DNA of 14,943 nucleotides. It comes from Altererythrobacter sp. (GTDB lineage: Bacteria > Pseudomonadota > Alphaproteobacteria > Sphingomonadales > Sphingomonadaceae). The position numbers were made by a program, and so were the translations under genes. Every line of letters begins with the position of its first letter. The stretch's first letter is position 1. Below the pieces are notes generated by a model that was not told where the DNA came from, ran no database searches, and saw nothing but the letters and a program-made list of their open reading frames with translations. The DNA lies in NCBI GenBank assembly GCA_011524425.1, contig WTKI01000035.1:1-14943 (forward strand). Reading direction: 5' to 3'. This document shows positions 1 to 6,543 of this stretch, one piece after another.

Positions 1-19
1 AGATGTGTATAAGAGACAG
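1..19. other. Nextera/Tn5 mosaic-end sequencing adapter remnant
   Basis: The first 19 bases, agatgtgtataagagacag, are identical to the transposon end sequence that Nextera/Tn5 tagmentation adds to library fragments. Real genomic sequence starts at base 20, where the minus-strand superoxide dismutase reading frame can be followed up to the junction and not through it. This is untrimmed library adapter at a contig edge, not a biological transposon end: no inverted partner, target duplication or transposase gene is present. Confidence 0.95.
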
Positions 20-134
20 TCTTGTCGATATAGGCCTGGTGGTGCTTGCCATAGTGAAACGAGAGTGTGTTCGCGGAAATCGCTGGCGTAAGCGCATCGT
101 CAGCATAAGGGAGAGGGATCAGTGCAAAAGCCAT
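20..134 (-). CDS. sodB: superoxide dismutase [Fe/Mn], N-terminal fragment cut by the contig end
   Basis: Cytosolic iron/manganese superoxide dismutase converts superoxide to oxygen and hydrogen peroxide. Only the first 38 codons are present, reading leftwards from ATG at 134. The peptide starts [17 protein letters not shown] and continues to [14 protein letters not shown], the hallmark N-terminal helix of Fe/Mn SODs. His27 corresponds to the first metal ligand (E. coli SodB His26), and His31 and Tyr35 to the conserved second-shell pair. The start is supported by a GGAG Shine-Dalgarno sequence about 5 nt upstream. The gene is interrupted by the adapter at 1-19, so this is an assembly truncation rather than a pseudogene. 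It diverges from glmM across 170 bp (135-304), in which I see no convincing promoter. Family assignment is firm; Fe versus Mn preference cannot be judged from this fragment. Confidence 0.88.
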
Positions 135-304
135 TGTTACTCCAAAGGATATGTTGAAATTTGTGTCCGCCTATTTAACGCATGAAGAGAGGATTTGTTG
201 CAAGTGCGAAAGAGACCATTAGTCTTGCGATTTTTGCGCGCCCTCTTTCCTTTGCCGGCCAACCGCGCCACAAACACTCCAATCTTTTGACTTCAGGCAT
301 TAAC

Positions 305-1642
305 ATGACGCGCAAATTCTTCGGAACTGACGGTATCAGAGGCCGCACCAATGAAAGTGTCATGACAGCCAGCACAGCAATGCGGGTTGGACAAGCAGCT
401 GGTAGACACTTTGTGCGCGGTGGCCATCAACATCGAGTGGTGATCGGCAAAGATACCCGGCTGTCAGGCTATATGATGGAAAGTGCGCTTGTCGCCGGAT
501 TTACCAGTGTCGGCATGAATGTCATCATGACCGGACCGCTGCCGACCCCGGCAATCGCGATGCTTACGCGCGAGATGCGCGCTGATCTAGGTGTTATGAT
601 TTCAGCGAGCCATAACCCCTATGAAGACAACGGCATTAAACTGTTTGGCCCGGACGGTTTCAAGCTCTCTGATGAAGATGAAGCTCAGATTGAAGCGCTT
701 ATGGCTGAAGACCCGATGCTGGCTGAGGCGGAGAATATCGGCAGAGCGCGCAGGATTGATGATGCTCCAGGCCGCTATATCCATGCTGTCAAAGCCTCGA
801 TTGGAGCGGATATCCGCCTCGACGGGCTAAAAGTAGTCATCGATTGCGCTCATGGAGCCGCATACAAAGTCGCGCCAACCGTCATTTGGGAACTAGGTGC
901 AGAGACAGTCGAAATCGGAGTCTCTCCCAATGGCACGAATATAAATGATGGAGTTGGCTCTACCAGCATTGCAGCACTGCAGAGCAAAGTCTTGGAAGAA
1001 CAAGCACATATCGGGATTGCGCTGGACGGTGACGCAGACCGTCTGATTGTGGTTGACGAAAAAGGCCAAGCCATTGATGGCGATCAGATCATGGCGCTTA
1101 TCGCAACGCGGATGGCAGAGAAAGGTGCTCTTACCGGAGGCGGTGTTGTCGCCACTGTGATGTCAAACCTGGGGCTAGAACGGTATCTGGAAAGCCAGGG
1201 CCTTACGCTAGAGAGGACAAAGGTGGGAGACCGCTATGTGCTCGAGCGCATGAAAGCACGTGGTTTCAATGTAGGCGGTGAGCAATCTGGTCATATGATC
1301 CTACTAGACCATGGCACCACCGGCGATGGCACTGTTGCAGCACTGCGTGTCCTTTCCAGTCTGGTGCGCACAGGCAAACCGGCAAGCGAATTACTTCATT
1401 TATTCGACCCTGTCCCCCAGCTTCTGCGCAATGTCCGTTATGATGGTGGCAAGCCACTGGAGGATCCAGTGGTCCAGAAAGTGATTGCCGAGGCTGAGGC
1501 AGAACTCGCAGGAAAGGGTCGGCTAGTGATCCGTCCTTCAGGTACAGAGCCTGTCATCCGCGTTATGGCTGAAGGCGATGACGAAGCGCAGGTTGAAGCG
1601 GTTGTCTCACGCATTTGCGATGCTGTGCAGGACGCAACCTGA
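305..1642 (+). CDS. glmM: phosphoglucosamine mutase
   Basis: GlmM interconverts glucosamine-6-phosphate and glucosamine-1-phosphate, the cytosolic step toward UDP-GlcNAc for peptidoglycan and lipopolysaccharide. The 445-residue product has the normal family length. Alpha-D-phosphohexomutase signatures appear in order: the N-terminal [14 protein letters not shown]; the phosphoserine loop ISASHNP with catalytic Ser102; the metal loop DGDADR (241-246); the sugar loop GGEQSGH (324-330); and the phosphate-binding RPSGTEP (410-416). The open frame extends back to an ATG at 182, but the extra 41 residues resemble no family member. The ATG at 305 gives the canonical N-terminus, with a weak CAGG 7 nt upstream. 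Its stop overlaps the start of the DUF1272 gene (TGATG at 1640-1644), implying co-transcription and coupled translation with that gene and thiD. Confidence 0.96.
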   Translation: MTRKFFGTDGIRGRTNESVMTASTAMRVGQAAGRHFVRGGHQHRVVIGKDTRLSGYMMESALVAGFTSVGMNVIMTGPLPTPAIAMLTREMRADLGVMISASHNPYEDNGIKLFGPDGFKLSDEDEAQIEALMAEDPMLAEAENIGRARRIDDAPGRYIHAVKASIGADIRLDGLKVVIDCAHGAAYKVAPTVIWELGAETVEIGVSPNGTNINDGVGSTSIAALQSKVLEEQAHIGIALDGDADRLIVVDEKGQAIDGDQIMALIATRMAEKGALTGGGVVATVMSNLGLERYLESQGLTLERTKVGDRYVLERMKARGFNVGGEQSGHMILLDHGTTGDGTVAALRVLSSLVRTGKPASELLHLFDPVPQLLRNVRYDGGKPLEDPVVQKVIAEAEAELAGKGRLVIRPSGTEPVIRVMAEGDDEAQVEAVVSRICDAVQDAT

Positions 1643-1869
1643 TGCTGGAGATGAGGCCAGACTGCGAGCGTTGCGGGGTAGACTTACCTGCTGAATTGCC
1701 GGGCGCTTTCATCTGCAGCTTCGAATGCACTTTTTGTGCGATTTGTGCTGAAGAGCTCGACGATACCTGTCCTACTTGCGGCGGCGAACTCATGGATCGC
1801 CCAACCAGAGCAAAGACCTTGCACAAGAAATTCCCACCCAGCACCGATCGCAAGTTCCGTGATAGATAA
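1642..1869 (+). CDS. DUF1272 family small cysteine-rich (zinc-ribbon-like) protein
   Basis: This 75-residue protein belongs to the DUF1272 family, whose function is unknown. Eight cysteines form four pairs: C8/C11, C25/C29, C32/C35 and C43/C46. The core reads RPDCERCG, then ICSFECTFCAICAEEL, then CPTCGGEL, the layout expected for two structural zinc sites in a treble-clef or RING-like fold. The tail after residue 52 is basic. The ATG at 1642 overlaps the glmM stop by one base and is preceded by AGGA at 1629-1632. Its TAA lies inside the start region of thiD (11-nt overlap), so it is the middle gene of a tightly coupled trio. Small size, cysteine spacing and lack of signal peptide suggest a cytosolic zinc protein. 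Whether it binds nucleic acid or a protein partner cannot be said. Confidence 0.88.
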   Translation: MLEMRPDCERCGVDLPAELPGAFICSFECTFCAICAEELDDTCPTCGGELMDRPTRAKTLHKKFPPSTDRKFRDR

Positions 1870-2674
1870 ATCACCGCCAAGGATTCTTTCTATCGCAGGG
1901 TCTGATAGCTCGGGCGGGGCCGGGATACAGGCCGATATCAAGACAATCACAATGCTGGGCGGCTTTGCGATGACAGCGCTCACTGCCGCAACTGCGCAGA
2001 ACAGCATTGGCGTCCAAGCGATTGCGCCTATGAGCCCGGATTTTGTTAGGCAGCAGATAGCCTCTTGCATCGAGGACATCGGCGTTGATGCGGTTAAAAT
2101 TGGGATGCTGCATGACCGCGGCATTATCGAAGCTGTTGCCGCTGGTTTGGCTGAGCTCGATAACAGTCTGCCAATTGTGCTTGATCCAGTCATGGTCTCC
2201 ACTTCTGGCGTACCGCTGATCGCGCCGGATGCCATGGCAGCAAATGAAGACTTGCTGTTTTCACGTGCGACCTTGCTAACGCCCAATCTTCCCGAACTGG
2301 AATTGATGGCTGAGACTGAATTGCGCTCGCTCGACTTGATGGCCAAGGCAGCGCAAAGCCTTGCGCAAGAATATGGCTGTTTCGTTCTTGCGAAGGGCGG
2401 ACACACCGAAGACAAGCGTGTCATTGATGTGCTGGTGCCACCGGATGACAGTCCGGCGATGCACTTCGAACATGCCCGCATTGAAACGCCTCACACGCAT
2501 GGCACAGGCTGTACGCTGTCAGCTGCGATCGCCACTCTACTTGGACACGGTCAGAACATTGAACATGCAGTCCAGCTTAGCCGGCAATTTGTGCACCAAG
2601 CGATACAGGCTGCCCCCGGATTTGGAGGAGGCAATGGCCCGCTCGGTCACCAAGCAGTCAGGCAAAAGGCATAG
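1859..2674 (+). CDS. thiD: bifunctional hydroxymethylpyrimidine kinase / phosphomethylpyrimidine kinase
   Basis: ThiD phosphorylates HMP and then HMP-phosphate to HMP-pyrophosphate, the pyrimidine half of thiamine, in the cytosol. From the chosen GTG start it has 271 residues, normal for ThiD of the ribokinase superfamily. Visible signatures are the N-terminal substrate loop SIAGSDSSGGAGIQADIKT (11-29), the VLDPVMVSTSG segment (108-117), the NLPE motif (143-146), the AKGGH motif (178-182) and the anion-hole/catalytic loop HGTGCTLSAA with Cys218. The frame stays open back to 1736, but that stretch lies wholly inside the DUF1272 gene and does not look like ThiD. GTG at 1859 puts the SIAGSD motif about ten residues from the start, as usual. 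Shine-Dalgarno is weak, so translation is probably coupled to the preceding gene. The next gene converges from the right, 13 nt away. Confidence 0.93.
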   Translation: MIDKSPPRILSIAGSDSSGGAGIQADIKTITMLGGFAMTALTAATAQNSIGVQAIAPMSPDFVRQQIASCIEDIGVDAVKIGMLHDRGIIEAVAAGLAELDNSLPIVLDPVMVSTSGVPLIAPDAMAANEDLLFSRATLLTPNLPELELMAETELRSLDLMAKAAQSLAQEYGCFVLAKGGHTEDKRVIDVLVPPDDSPAMHFEHARIETPHTHGTGCTLSAAIATLLGHGQNIEHAVQLSRQFVHQAIQAAPGFGGGNGPLGHQAVRQKA

Positions 2675-2687
2675 ACTGTAGCTGACC

Positions 2688-3557
2688 TCAGTCCAGGCCG
2701 TAAAACTGCGCGATATGGGCCCAAGCTTCATCTGCAGTTTCGCACCATTGAAACAGCTCAAGATCTTTCTTCGAGATCGTTCCTTCTTCGGCTATCGCAT
2801 CAAAATCGACCACGCGGCTCCAAAAATCCTTGCCAAACAGTAGGATCGGTAAGGGCTTCATTTTTCCAGTTTGAATCAGAGTTAGTAGCTCGAACAATTC
2901 ATCAAACGTGCCAAAGCCGCCTGGAAACACAGCGACGGCTCGCGCGCGAAGCAAGAAATGCATCTTGCGAAGTGCGAAATAATGAAAGTTTAGCGACAAG
3001 TATGGGGTAACATAGGCATTGGGGGCTTGCTCATGCGGTAGTACAATATTGAGCCCGATCGACTCAGCGCCGGCATCGCTCGCTCCTCGGTTGGCCGCTT
3101 CCATAATGGATGGACCACCGCCCGAGCAGACCACGAACTGGCGTTTACCCTCCTCAATGATTGCCTTTTCGCTCACCATCCGGGCAAGGGTATAAGCTTC
3201 CTGATAATACTTTGCCTTGTCGGCTAGTCTTTGCGCGACCTTCTGATCAAACTCGCTACCATCCTTTGCAGCATCAATCTTTGCTTGCGCATCTTCTGGT
3301 GCAGGAATGCGCGCAGAACCGTACATGACAAGCGTCGATCCAACGCGCGCTTCATCAAGCAGCATTTCTGGCTTCAACAATTCCAGCTGAAAACGCACGG
3401 GCCGCAGCTCGTCTCGTAACAAAAAGTCCGTGTCGCGAAACGCGAGCTTGTAAGCGGGATGCTCCGTCTGCGGCGTGCTCTCCGGGCAATCATCGGAGAA
3501 GCGGGCTTCTTGTTCAGCGGGATAAAACCGGCGGTCCATCAGGTCTTTTTCTGTCAT
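2688..3557 (-). CDS. LOG family / TIGR00730 Rossmann-fold protein (putative nucleoside 5'-monophosphate phosphoribohydrolase)
   Basis: LOG-family proteins are lysine-decarboxylase-like Rossmann enzymes. Characterised members cleave cytokinin riboside or other nucleoside 5'-monophosphates into free base and ribose 5-phosphate. This 289-residue protein carries the family signatures GGGPSIMEAANRGA (146-159), the Arg-Lys pair of FALRKMHF (197-198), and PGGFGTFDELFEL (212-224). The last is the PGGxGTxxE catalytic and phosphate-binding motif, with Glu220. Residues 1-75 form an N-terminal extension not found in minimal LOG proteins (about 190 residues), making this the longer bacterial type. The ATG at 3557 has no strong ribosome site; Met7 is an alternative. 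The tRNA-Gln gene ends 62 nt upstream on the same strand with no clear terminator between, so read-through from the tRNA promoter is possible. The substrate in this organism is unknown. Confidence 0.87.
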   Translation of the reverse strand: MTEKDLMDRRFYPAEQEARFSDDCPESTPQTEHPAYKLAFRDTDFLLRDELRPVRFQLELLKPEMLLDEARVGSTLVMYGSARIPAPEDAQAKIDAAKDGSEFDQKVAQRLADKAKYYQEAYTLARMVSEKAIIEEGKRQFVVCSGGGPSIMEAANRGASDAGAESIGLNIVLPHEQAPNAYVTPYLSLNFHYFALRKMHFLLRARAVAVFPGGFGTFDELFELLTLIQTGKMKPLPILLFGKDFWSRVVDFDAIAEEGTISKKDLELFQWCETADEAWAHIAQFYGLD

Positions 3558-3619
3558 ATTTCATGCTCTAGGCTTCCCTCATGACAGGGGCAAGTCGCAC
3601 AAGCATCGCTTTCAAGGAT

Positions 3620-3693
3620 TGGATGCCCCGCGTGGATTCGAACCACGATTGACGGAGTCAGAGTCCGTAGTCTTGCCGTTAGACGACGGGGCA
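3620..3693 (-). tRNA. tRNA-Gln (anticodon CUG)
   Basis: A complete cloverleaf reads on the minus strand. The 7-bp acceptor stem TGCCCCG/CGGGGCA pairs perfectly. The D stem is GTCT/AGAC with loop AACGGCA containing the GG pair. The anticodon stem ACGGA/TCCGT holds loop CTCTGAC, placing CTG at positions 34-36 after T33. The variable loop is CAAT, and the T arm is CGTGG-TTCGAAT-CCACG. The 3' CCA is encoded (3620-3622). The discriminator base is T, where tRNA-Gln usually has G. The U1-A72 pair and the anticodon arm resemble other bacterial tRNA-Gln. A promoter-like pair lies upstream at 3743-3771. Length is 74 nt with CCA. The tRNA decodes CAG codons. Confidence 0.95.
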
Positions 3694-3742
3694 TCGGATG
3701 TGCGCCTTGCGGAAAAAACCGCTCAGATCGGCGAGCGAGGGG

Positions 3743-3771
3743 CATCTAGTTTCGCGCCACCTCTAGGTCAA
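3743..3771 (-). promoter_or_regulatory. probable sigma70-type promoter for tRNA-Gln
   Basis: On the minus strand TTGACC (3771-3766, five of six matches to the -35 consensus) is followed by exactly 17 nt and then TAGATG (3748-3743). This predicts transcription starting near 3735 and a leader of about 40 nt before the tRNA 5' end at 3693. The leader contains a perfect GCGG-TTTTTT-CCGC inverted repeat (3709-3722). Spacing and position fit a tRNA promoter; the -10 match is only moderate. Confidence 0.45.
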
Positions 3772-3821
3772 GACCATATCCCACTGTTCAGACTGCAAAG
3801 CGCAAAGGTTAACCCCCGACC

Positions 3822-3850
3822 TTGTCACTTTCGGTCTGTGGCGCTACTTT
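3822..3850 (+). promoter_or_regulatory. possible sigma70-type promoter for the ppx-like/rlmE pair
   Basis: TTGTCA (3822-3827, five of six -35 matches), 17-nt spacer, then TACTTT (3845-3850, keeping the conserved first, second and last -10 bases). Transcription would begin near 3857, giving a roughly 50-nt leader that starts just before the hairpin at 3861-3885. It diverges from the tRNA-Gln promoter. The prediction rests on sequence match and position only. Confidence 0.38.
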
Positions 3851-3860
3851 AACAGTAAGT

Positions 3861-3885
3861 CCTCGCGGAAAATTGCCGCGGGAGG
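3861..3885 (+). promoter_or_regulatory. leader hairpin overlapping the GGAGG Shine-Dalgarno of the Ppx/GppA gene
   Basis: CCTCGCGG (3861-3868) can pair with CCGCG..AGG (3876-3885) around the loop AAAATTG. The result is five GC pairs, a two-G bulge and three more pairs. The right arm contains GGGAGG, the only strong Shine-Dalgarno-like sequence before the ATG at 3907, so the fold would hide it. That sequence also sits unusually far (about 20 nt) from the start codon. The pairing is seen directly; a role in translation control is inference. Confidence 0.4.
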
Positions 3886-3906
3886 AATAAGAAAGACACC
3901 AGTTTC

Positions 3907-5139
3907 ATGGCGGATTCATTGCCGCCGGACACGAAACCAAAGACTGGGAAGAAAAGGGGCGGCAAGTCCGGCAAGGTAGCCGATTTCCGCTACAAGCGTC
4001 CCTCCCGGTCGAACGAGACTTCTCCTGCCAGCCGAAAAGGCAAAGGCCGGCGTGCCAAGAAAGGCACTTCGCATTCGCGCATCAAGCCTTTCGAGAAACC
4101 GCGCTTCCACGCGAGCTCAGGTCATAAGCCAGCACATCTTGGTCCGCGTCCAAAGCAAGCCTACGCAGCGCTCGACCTGGGCACGAACAATTGCCGGCTG
4201 CTCATCGCTCGTCCTTCTGGCGAGAATTTCACAGTAATCGATGCGTTCAGCCGCGTGGTAAAATTGGGCGAGAATCTCGCCAAGACAGGTCGGCTAAGCG
4301 ATGAAGCCATGGACCGCACTATTGATGCATTGGCTGTGTGCAGCGAGAAATTGCGTCGCCGGAATGTCTATCTTGCTCGCTCTGTAGCTACAGAAGCGTG
4401 TCGCCGCGCTGAGAACGGCGCAGCCTTTATTGAACGCGTTCGTCAAGAGACAGGGATCGTGTTGGACATCATTACCGCTCAGGAAGAAGCAAGGCTGGCA
4501 GTGCTGGGCTGCCATATTCTGCTTGAACAAGGCGAAGGCCCTGCAATCATTTTCGATATCGGCGGCGGTTCAACCGAACTGGTATTGCTGGAAGCAGGTG
4601 GGCCAATCCCTCGCATCAAAGACTGGCTTAGCGTGCCTTGGGGTGTGGTGTCGTTGACAGATACCGTACCGCGCAAAGGAAGTTCGGACGCTGATCGTGC
4701 TGCAAGGTACGCTGAAATGCGCAGCCTTGTGCTTGATAGCTTTGCCGCATTCCGCACCCGCATCGGTAGCGCGGCGGAGGATCCTTCGATCCGTTTGCTG
4801 GGTACCAGCGGGACTGTCACCACACTGGCAAGCTTGCACTTGGAATTGCCGCAATATGATCGCAAAGCCGTCGACGGGCTGATCGTCCCGTCACAGTCTA
4901 TGCGCGATATCAGCACCCGCCTTTCAAGCCTAAGCCGCGATGATCGTAGCGCACTGCCGTGCATCGGCAATGACCGTTCTGACTTAGTGGTGGCAGGATG
5001 CGCTATCCTGGAATCGATCTTGGACATCTGGCCGGCTGATCGGCTCGGTGTTGCAGACAGAGGCATCCGAGAAGGCATCTTACGCAGCTTGATGGCGAAC
5101 GAATTGATCACGAGTGACAAAAAGAACTTTAAGCAATGA
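3907..5139 (+). CDS. Ppx/GppA family phosphatase (exopolyphosphatase-like) with long basic N-terminal tail
   Basis: Members of this ASKHA-fold family hydrolyse inorganic polyphosphate (Ppx) and/or pppGpp (GppA). The 410-residue product has the N-terminal nucleotide-binding signature ALDLGTNNCRLLIA (88-101), the SVATEACRRA segment (159-168), the EEAR motif with the probable catalytic glutamate (193-196), and the second phosphate loop FDIGGGSTELV (216-226). There is no C-terminal HD-type domain as in E. coli Ppx/GppA (about 500 residues), so this is the short two-lobe form. Residues 1-85 are unusual: low complexity, very rich in Lys, Arg, Gly and Ser, and probably disordered. No in-frame start exists between the hidden GGAGG site and 3907. 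An internal start nearer residue 85 cannot be excluded, but the frame has ordinary codon use there. It overlaps rlmE by ATGA, so the pair is coupled. Ppx versus GppA specificity is not decidable here. Confidence 0.88.
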   Translation: MADSLPPDTKPKTGKKRGGKSGKVADFRYKRPSRSNETSPASRKGKGRRAKKGTSHSRIKPFEKPRFHASSGHKPAHLGPRPKQAYAALDLGTNNCRLLIARPSGENFTVIDAFSRVVKLGENLAKTGRLSDEAMDRTIDALAVCSEKLRRRNVYLARSVATEACRRAENGAAFIERVRQETGIVLDIITAQEEARLAVLGCHILLEQGEGPAIIFDIGGGSTELVLLEAGGPIPRIKDWLSVPWGVVSLTDTVPRKGSSDADRAARYAEMRSLVLDSFAAFRTRIGSAAEDPSIRLLGTSGTVTTLASLHLELPQYDRKAVDGLIVPSQSMRDISTRLSSLSRDDRSALPCIGNDRSDLVVAGCAILESILDIWPADRLGVADRGIREGILRSLMANELITSDKKNFKQ

Positions 5140-5801
5140 GCCGCTCGGGCAAGAATGCGGATCGGCGAGTGCGGACTGCAAAAAAACGCACGGCTTCCTC
5201 GACCCGCTGGCTCGAACGGCAGTTGAATGACCCTTATGTAAAGCAAGCCAAAGCAGAGGGTTATCGCAGCCGTGCCGCATACAAGCTGATCGAGTTGGAT
5301 GATAAATTTGGCTTTGTGAAAGGCGCGCAGCGGGTGGTTGACCTTGGCATTGCGCCAGGCGGTTGGGCGCAAGTGGTGCGAAAACTGGCTCCAAGAGCTG
5401 GGATCGTGGGCATAGATTTGCTGGAAACGGAACCCTTGGAAGGCGTCACCATCATGCAAATGGATTTTATGGATGATGCCGCTCCGCAGGCGCTCACGCA
5501 AGCACTGGACGGACCGCCCGATCTGGTTCTGTCAGATATGGCGGCAAACACTGTCGGGCATAAACAAACCGACCATCTGCGGACAATGGGCCTTGTAGAA
5601 GCTGCCGCTTGGTTCGCGATTGAGACGTTGAGCGAAGGCGGGACGTTTGTTGCCAAAGTGCTCGCTGGCGGTACCGACACAGAGCTGCTGGCTCTGCTCA
5701 AAGCTCACTTCAAGACTGTGAAGCACGCAAAGCCGCCTGCCAGCCGCAAAGGCTCATCGGAATGGTATGTGGTTGCGCAAGGCTTCAAACCTCGCGCTTG
5801 A
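5136..5801 (+). CDS. rlmE: 23S rRNA (uridine(2552)-2'-O)-methyltransferase
   Basis: RlmE (RrmJ/FtsJ) methylates the 2'-hydroxyl of U2552 in the A-loop of 23S rRNA, late in 50S assembly, using S-adenosylmethionine. The 221 residues fit the family (209 in E. coli). The K-D-K-E catalytic tetrad is present: Lys50 in SRAAYKLIELD, Asp134 in LVLSDMAAN, Lys174 in TFVAKVLAGG and Glu209 in SSEWYVVAQGF. The AdoMet-binding loop is VVDLGIAPGGWAQV (67-80). The first 20 residues are basic, consistent with rRNA contact. The start overlaps the stop of the phosphatase gene (ATGA), and the stop lies 6 nt from the converging cytochrome gene, leaving little room for a terminator. Confidence 0.96.
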   Translation: MSRSGKNADRRVRTAKKRTASSTRWLERQLNDPYVKQAKAEGYRSRAAYKLIELDDKFGFVKGAQRVVDLGIAPGGWAQVVRKLAPRAGIVGIDLLETEPLEGVTIMQMDFMDDAAPQALTQALDGPPDLVLSDMAANTVGHKQTDHLRTMGLVEAAAWFAIETLSEGGTFVAKVLAGGTDTELLALLKAHFKTVKHAKPPASRKGSSEWYVVAQGFKPRA

Positions 5802-5807
5802 GCTGCT

Positions 5808-6443
5808 TCACTCGACAGGCGCTGCGTCTTCTGCCAGCTCTTCGCTAACCTCTGCCGCTTCCGCCTGATCTTCAGCCGCTTCTTCTGCCAGCGCTTCGAC
5901 ATATTCAGGGATCGCCAGATTCGATCCATATGAATTGAGATAGATGGCTACCGCTGCGCGGTCTTCAATCTTGTTGAGGCCTGCAAAGCTCATCGTCGTG
6001 CCGTCAGCAAAACCGCGGGGATTTTTCAGCCATTCGTTCATGGCGTCCCAGTCCCAATTGCCACCCTTGCCCTGCAGAGCGGAGCTATAGGCAAATCCAG
6101 GAACATGGTTGCCAATACCGGCCCCCATGACAGCGTAGAGATTTGGGCCGATGCCGTCTGCGCCACCTTGTTCGACTGTATGGCAAGACGCACAACGATT
6201 AAAAATCCGCTCGCCAGCGGCAATCTGCTCGTCCACCGGCATCATGTTCATGGCTTGCTCAAACGACATTTCGGGTGCGCCGCCATCTGTCACCAGCTCA
6301 ACGCCTTCGATCACATAGCCAAGCGTTTCCGGACGCTCCGGCTTGTCAGCGTGGAAGTACTTGCCGCTTAAGATTGAGAAACCCAATGCGATAATGCCTG
6401 CAAACAGCACCCAGCCGGCAGCGGTGTTGAACTTGTCATCCAT
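5808..6443 (-). CDS. membrane-anchored c-type cytochrome (cytochrome c552/CycM-like)
   Basis: A mono-heme class I cytochrome c of 211 residues that would carry electrons in the periplasm, tethered to the inner membrane, probably between the bc1 complex and a terminal oxidase. One uncleaved N-terminal membrane helix (about 10-27, WVLFAGIIALGFSILSG) is followed by a linker. The cytochrome fold has CASCH (84-88) as heme attachment site with His88 as axial ligand, GIGPNLYAVMG (98-107), and Met151 in GTTMSFAG as the second ligand. Residues from about 181 onward form a Glu/Ala/Asp-rich tail that is not part of the fold. The layout matches alphaproteobacterial CycM-type cytochromes; the exact oxidase partner is inference. 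It diverges from pheA across 100 bp and has only a weak ribosome site before ATG 6443. Confidence 0.9.
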   Translation of the reverse strand: MDDKFNTAAGWVLFAGIIALGFSILSGKYFHADKPERPETLGYVIEGVELVTDGGAPEMSFEQAMNMMPVDEQIAAGERIFNRCASCHTVEQGGADGIGPNLYAVMGAGIGNHVPGFAYSSALQGKGGNWDWDAMNEWLKNPRGFADGTTMSFAGLNKIEDRAAVAIYLNSYGSNLAIPEYVEALAEEAAEDQAEAAEVSEELAEDAAPVE

Positions 6444-6543
6444 GGTCAGTCTTGATTCCCGAGAACGTCTATTCTGTGATTGCGCGCCGCATTAGTCGCG
6501 CTAAGCGCGCGGTGCAAGACCATACGGCGCATCGCGAGGTGCA

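Noticed and set aside
3..185. Plus-strand open frame beginning inside the first bases
   Set aside because: Its start codon lies in the sequencing adapter and it runs antisense to the sodB fragment; no family resemblance.
182..304. 41-codon N-terminal extension of glmM
   Set aside because: GlmM proteins start at [13 protein letters not shown] or equivalent; the extension has no resemblance to the family and the region also serves as the divergent upstream region with sodB.
1684..2481. 265-residue minus-strand open frame
   Set aside because: Lies antisense to DUF1272 and thiD, which have clear family motifs; serine/alanine-rich composition is typical of an antisense shadow.
3709..3722. GCGG-AAAAAA-CCGC inverted repeat as a terminator
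   Set aside because: Only four base pairs with the T or A run in the loop rather than after the stem; it lies in the predicted tRNA leader, where termination would make no sense.
3554..3745. 63-residue minus-strand open frame
   Set aside because: It runs across the tRNA-Gln gene, so its codons are the tRNA sequence.
4479..5501. 340-residue minus-strand open frame
   Set aside because: Antisense to the Ppx/GppA gene and rlmE, both with complete catalytic motifs; no recognisable domain.
6497..6509. CGCGC-TAA-GCGCG palindrome between cytochrome and pheA as an operator
   Set aside because: Short and made of alternating GC, which arises easily by chance; no second copy seen, so not called as a binding site.
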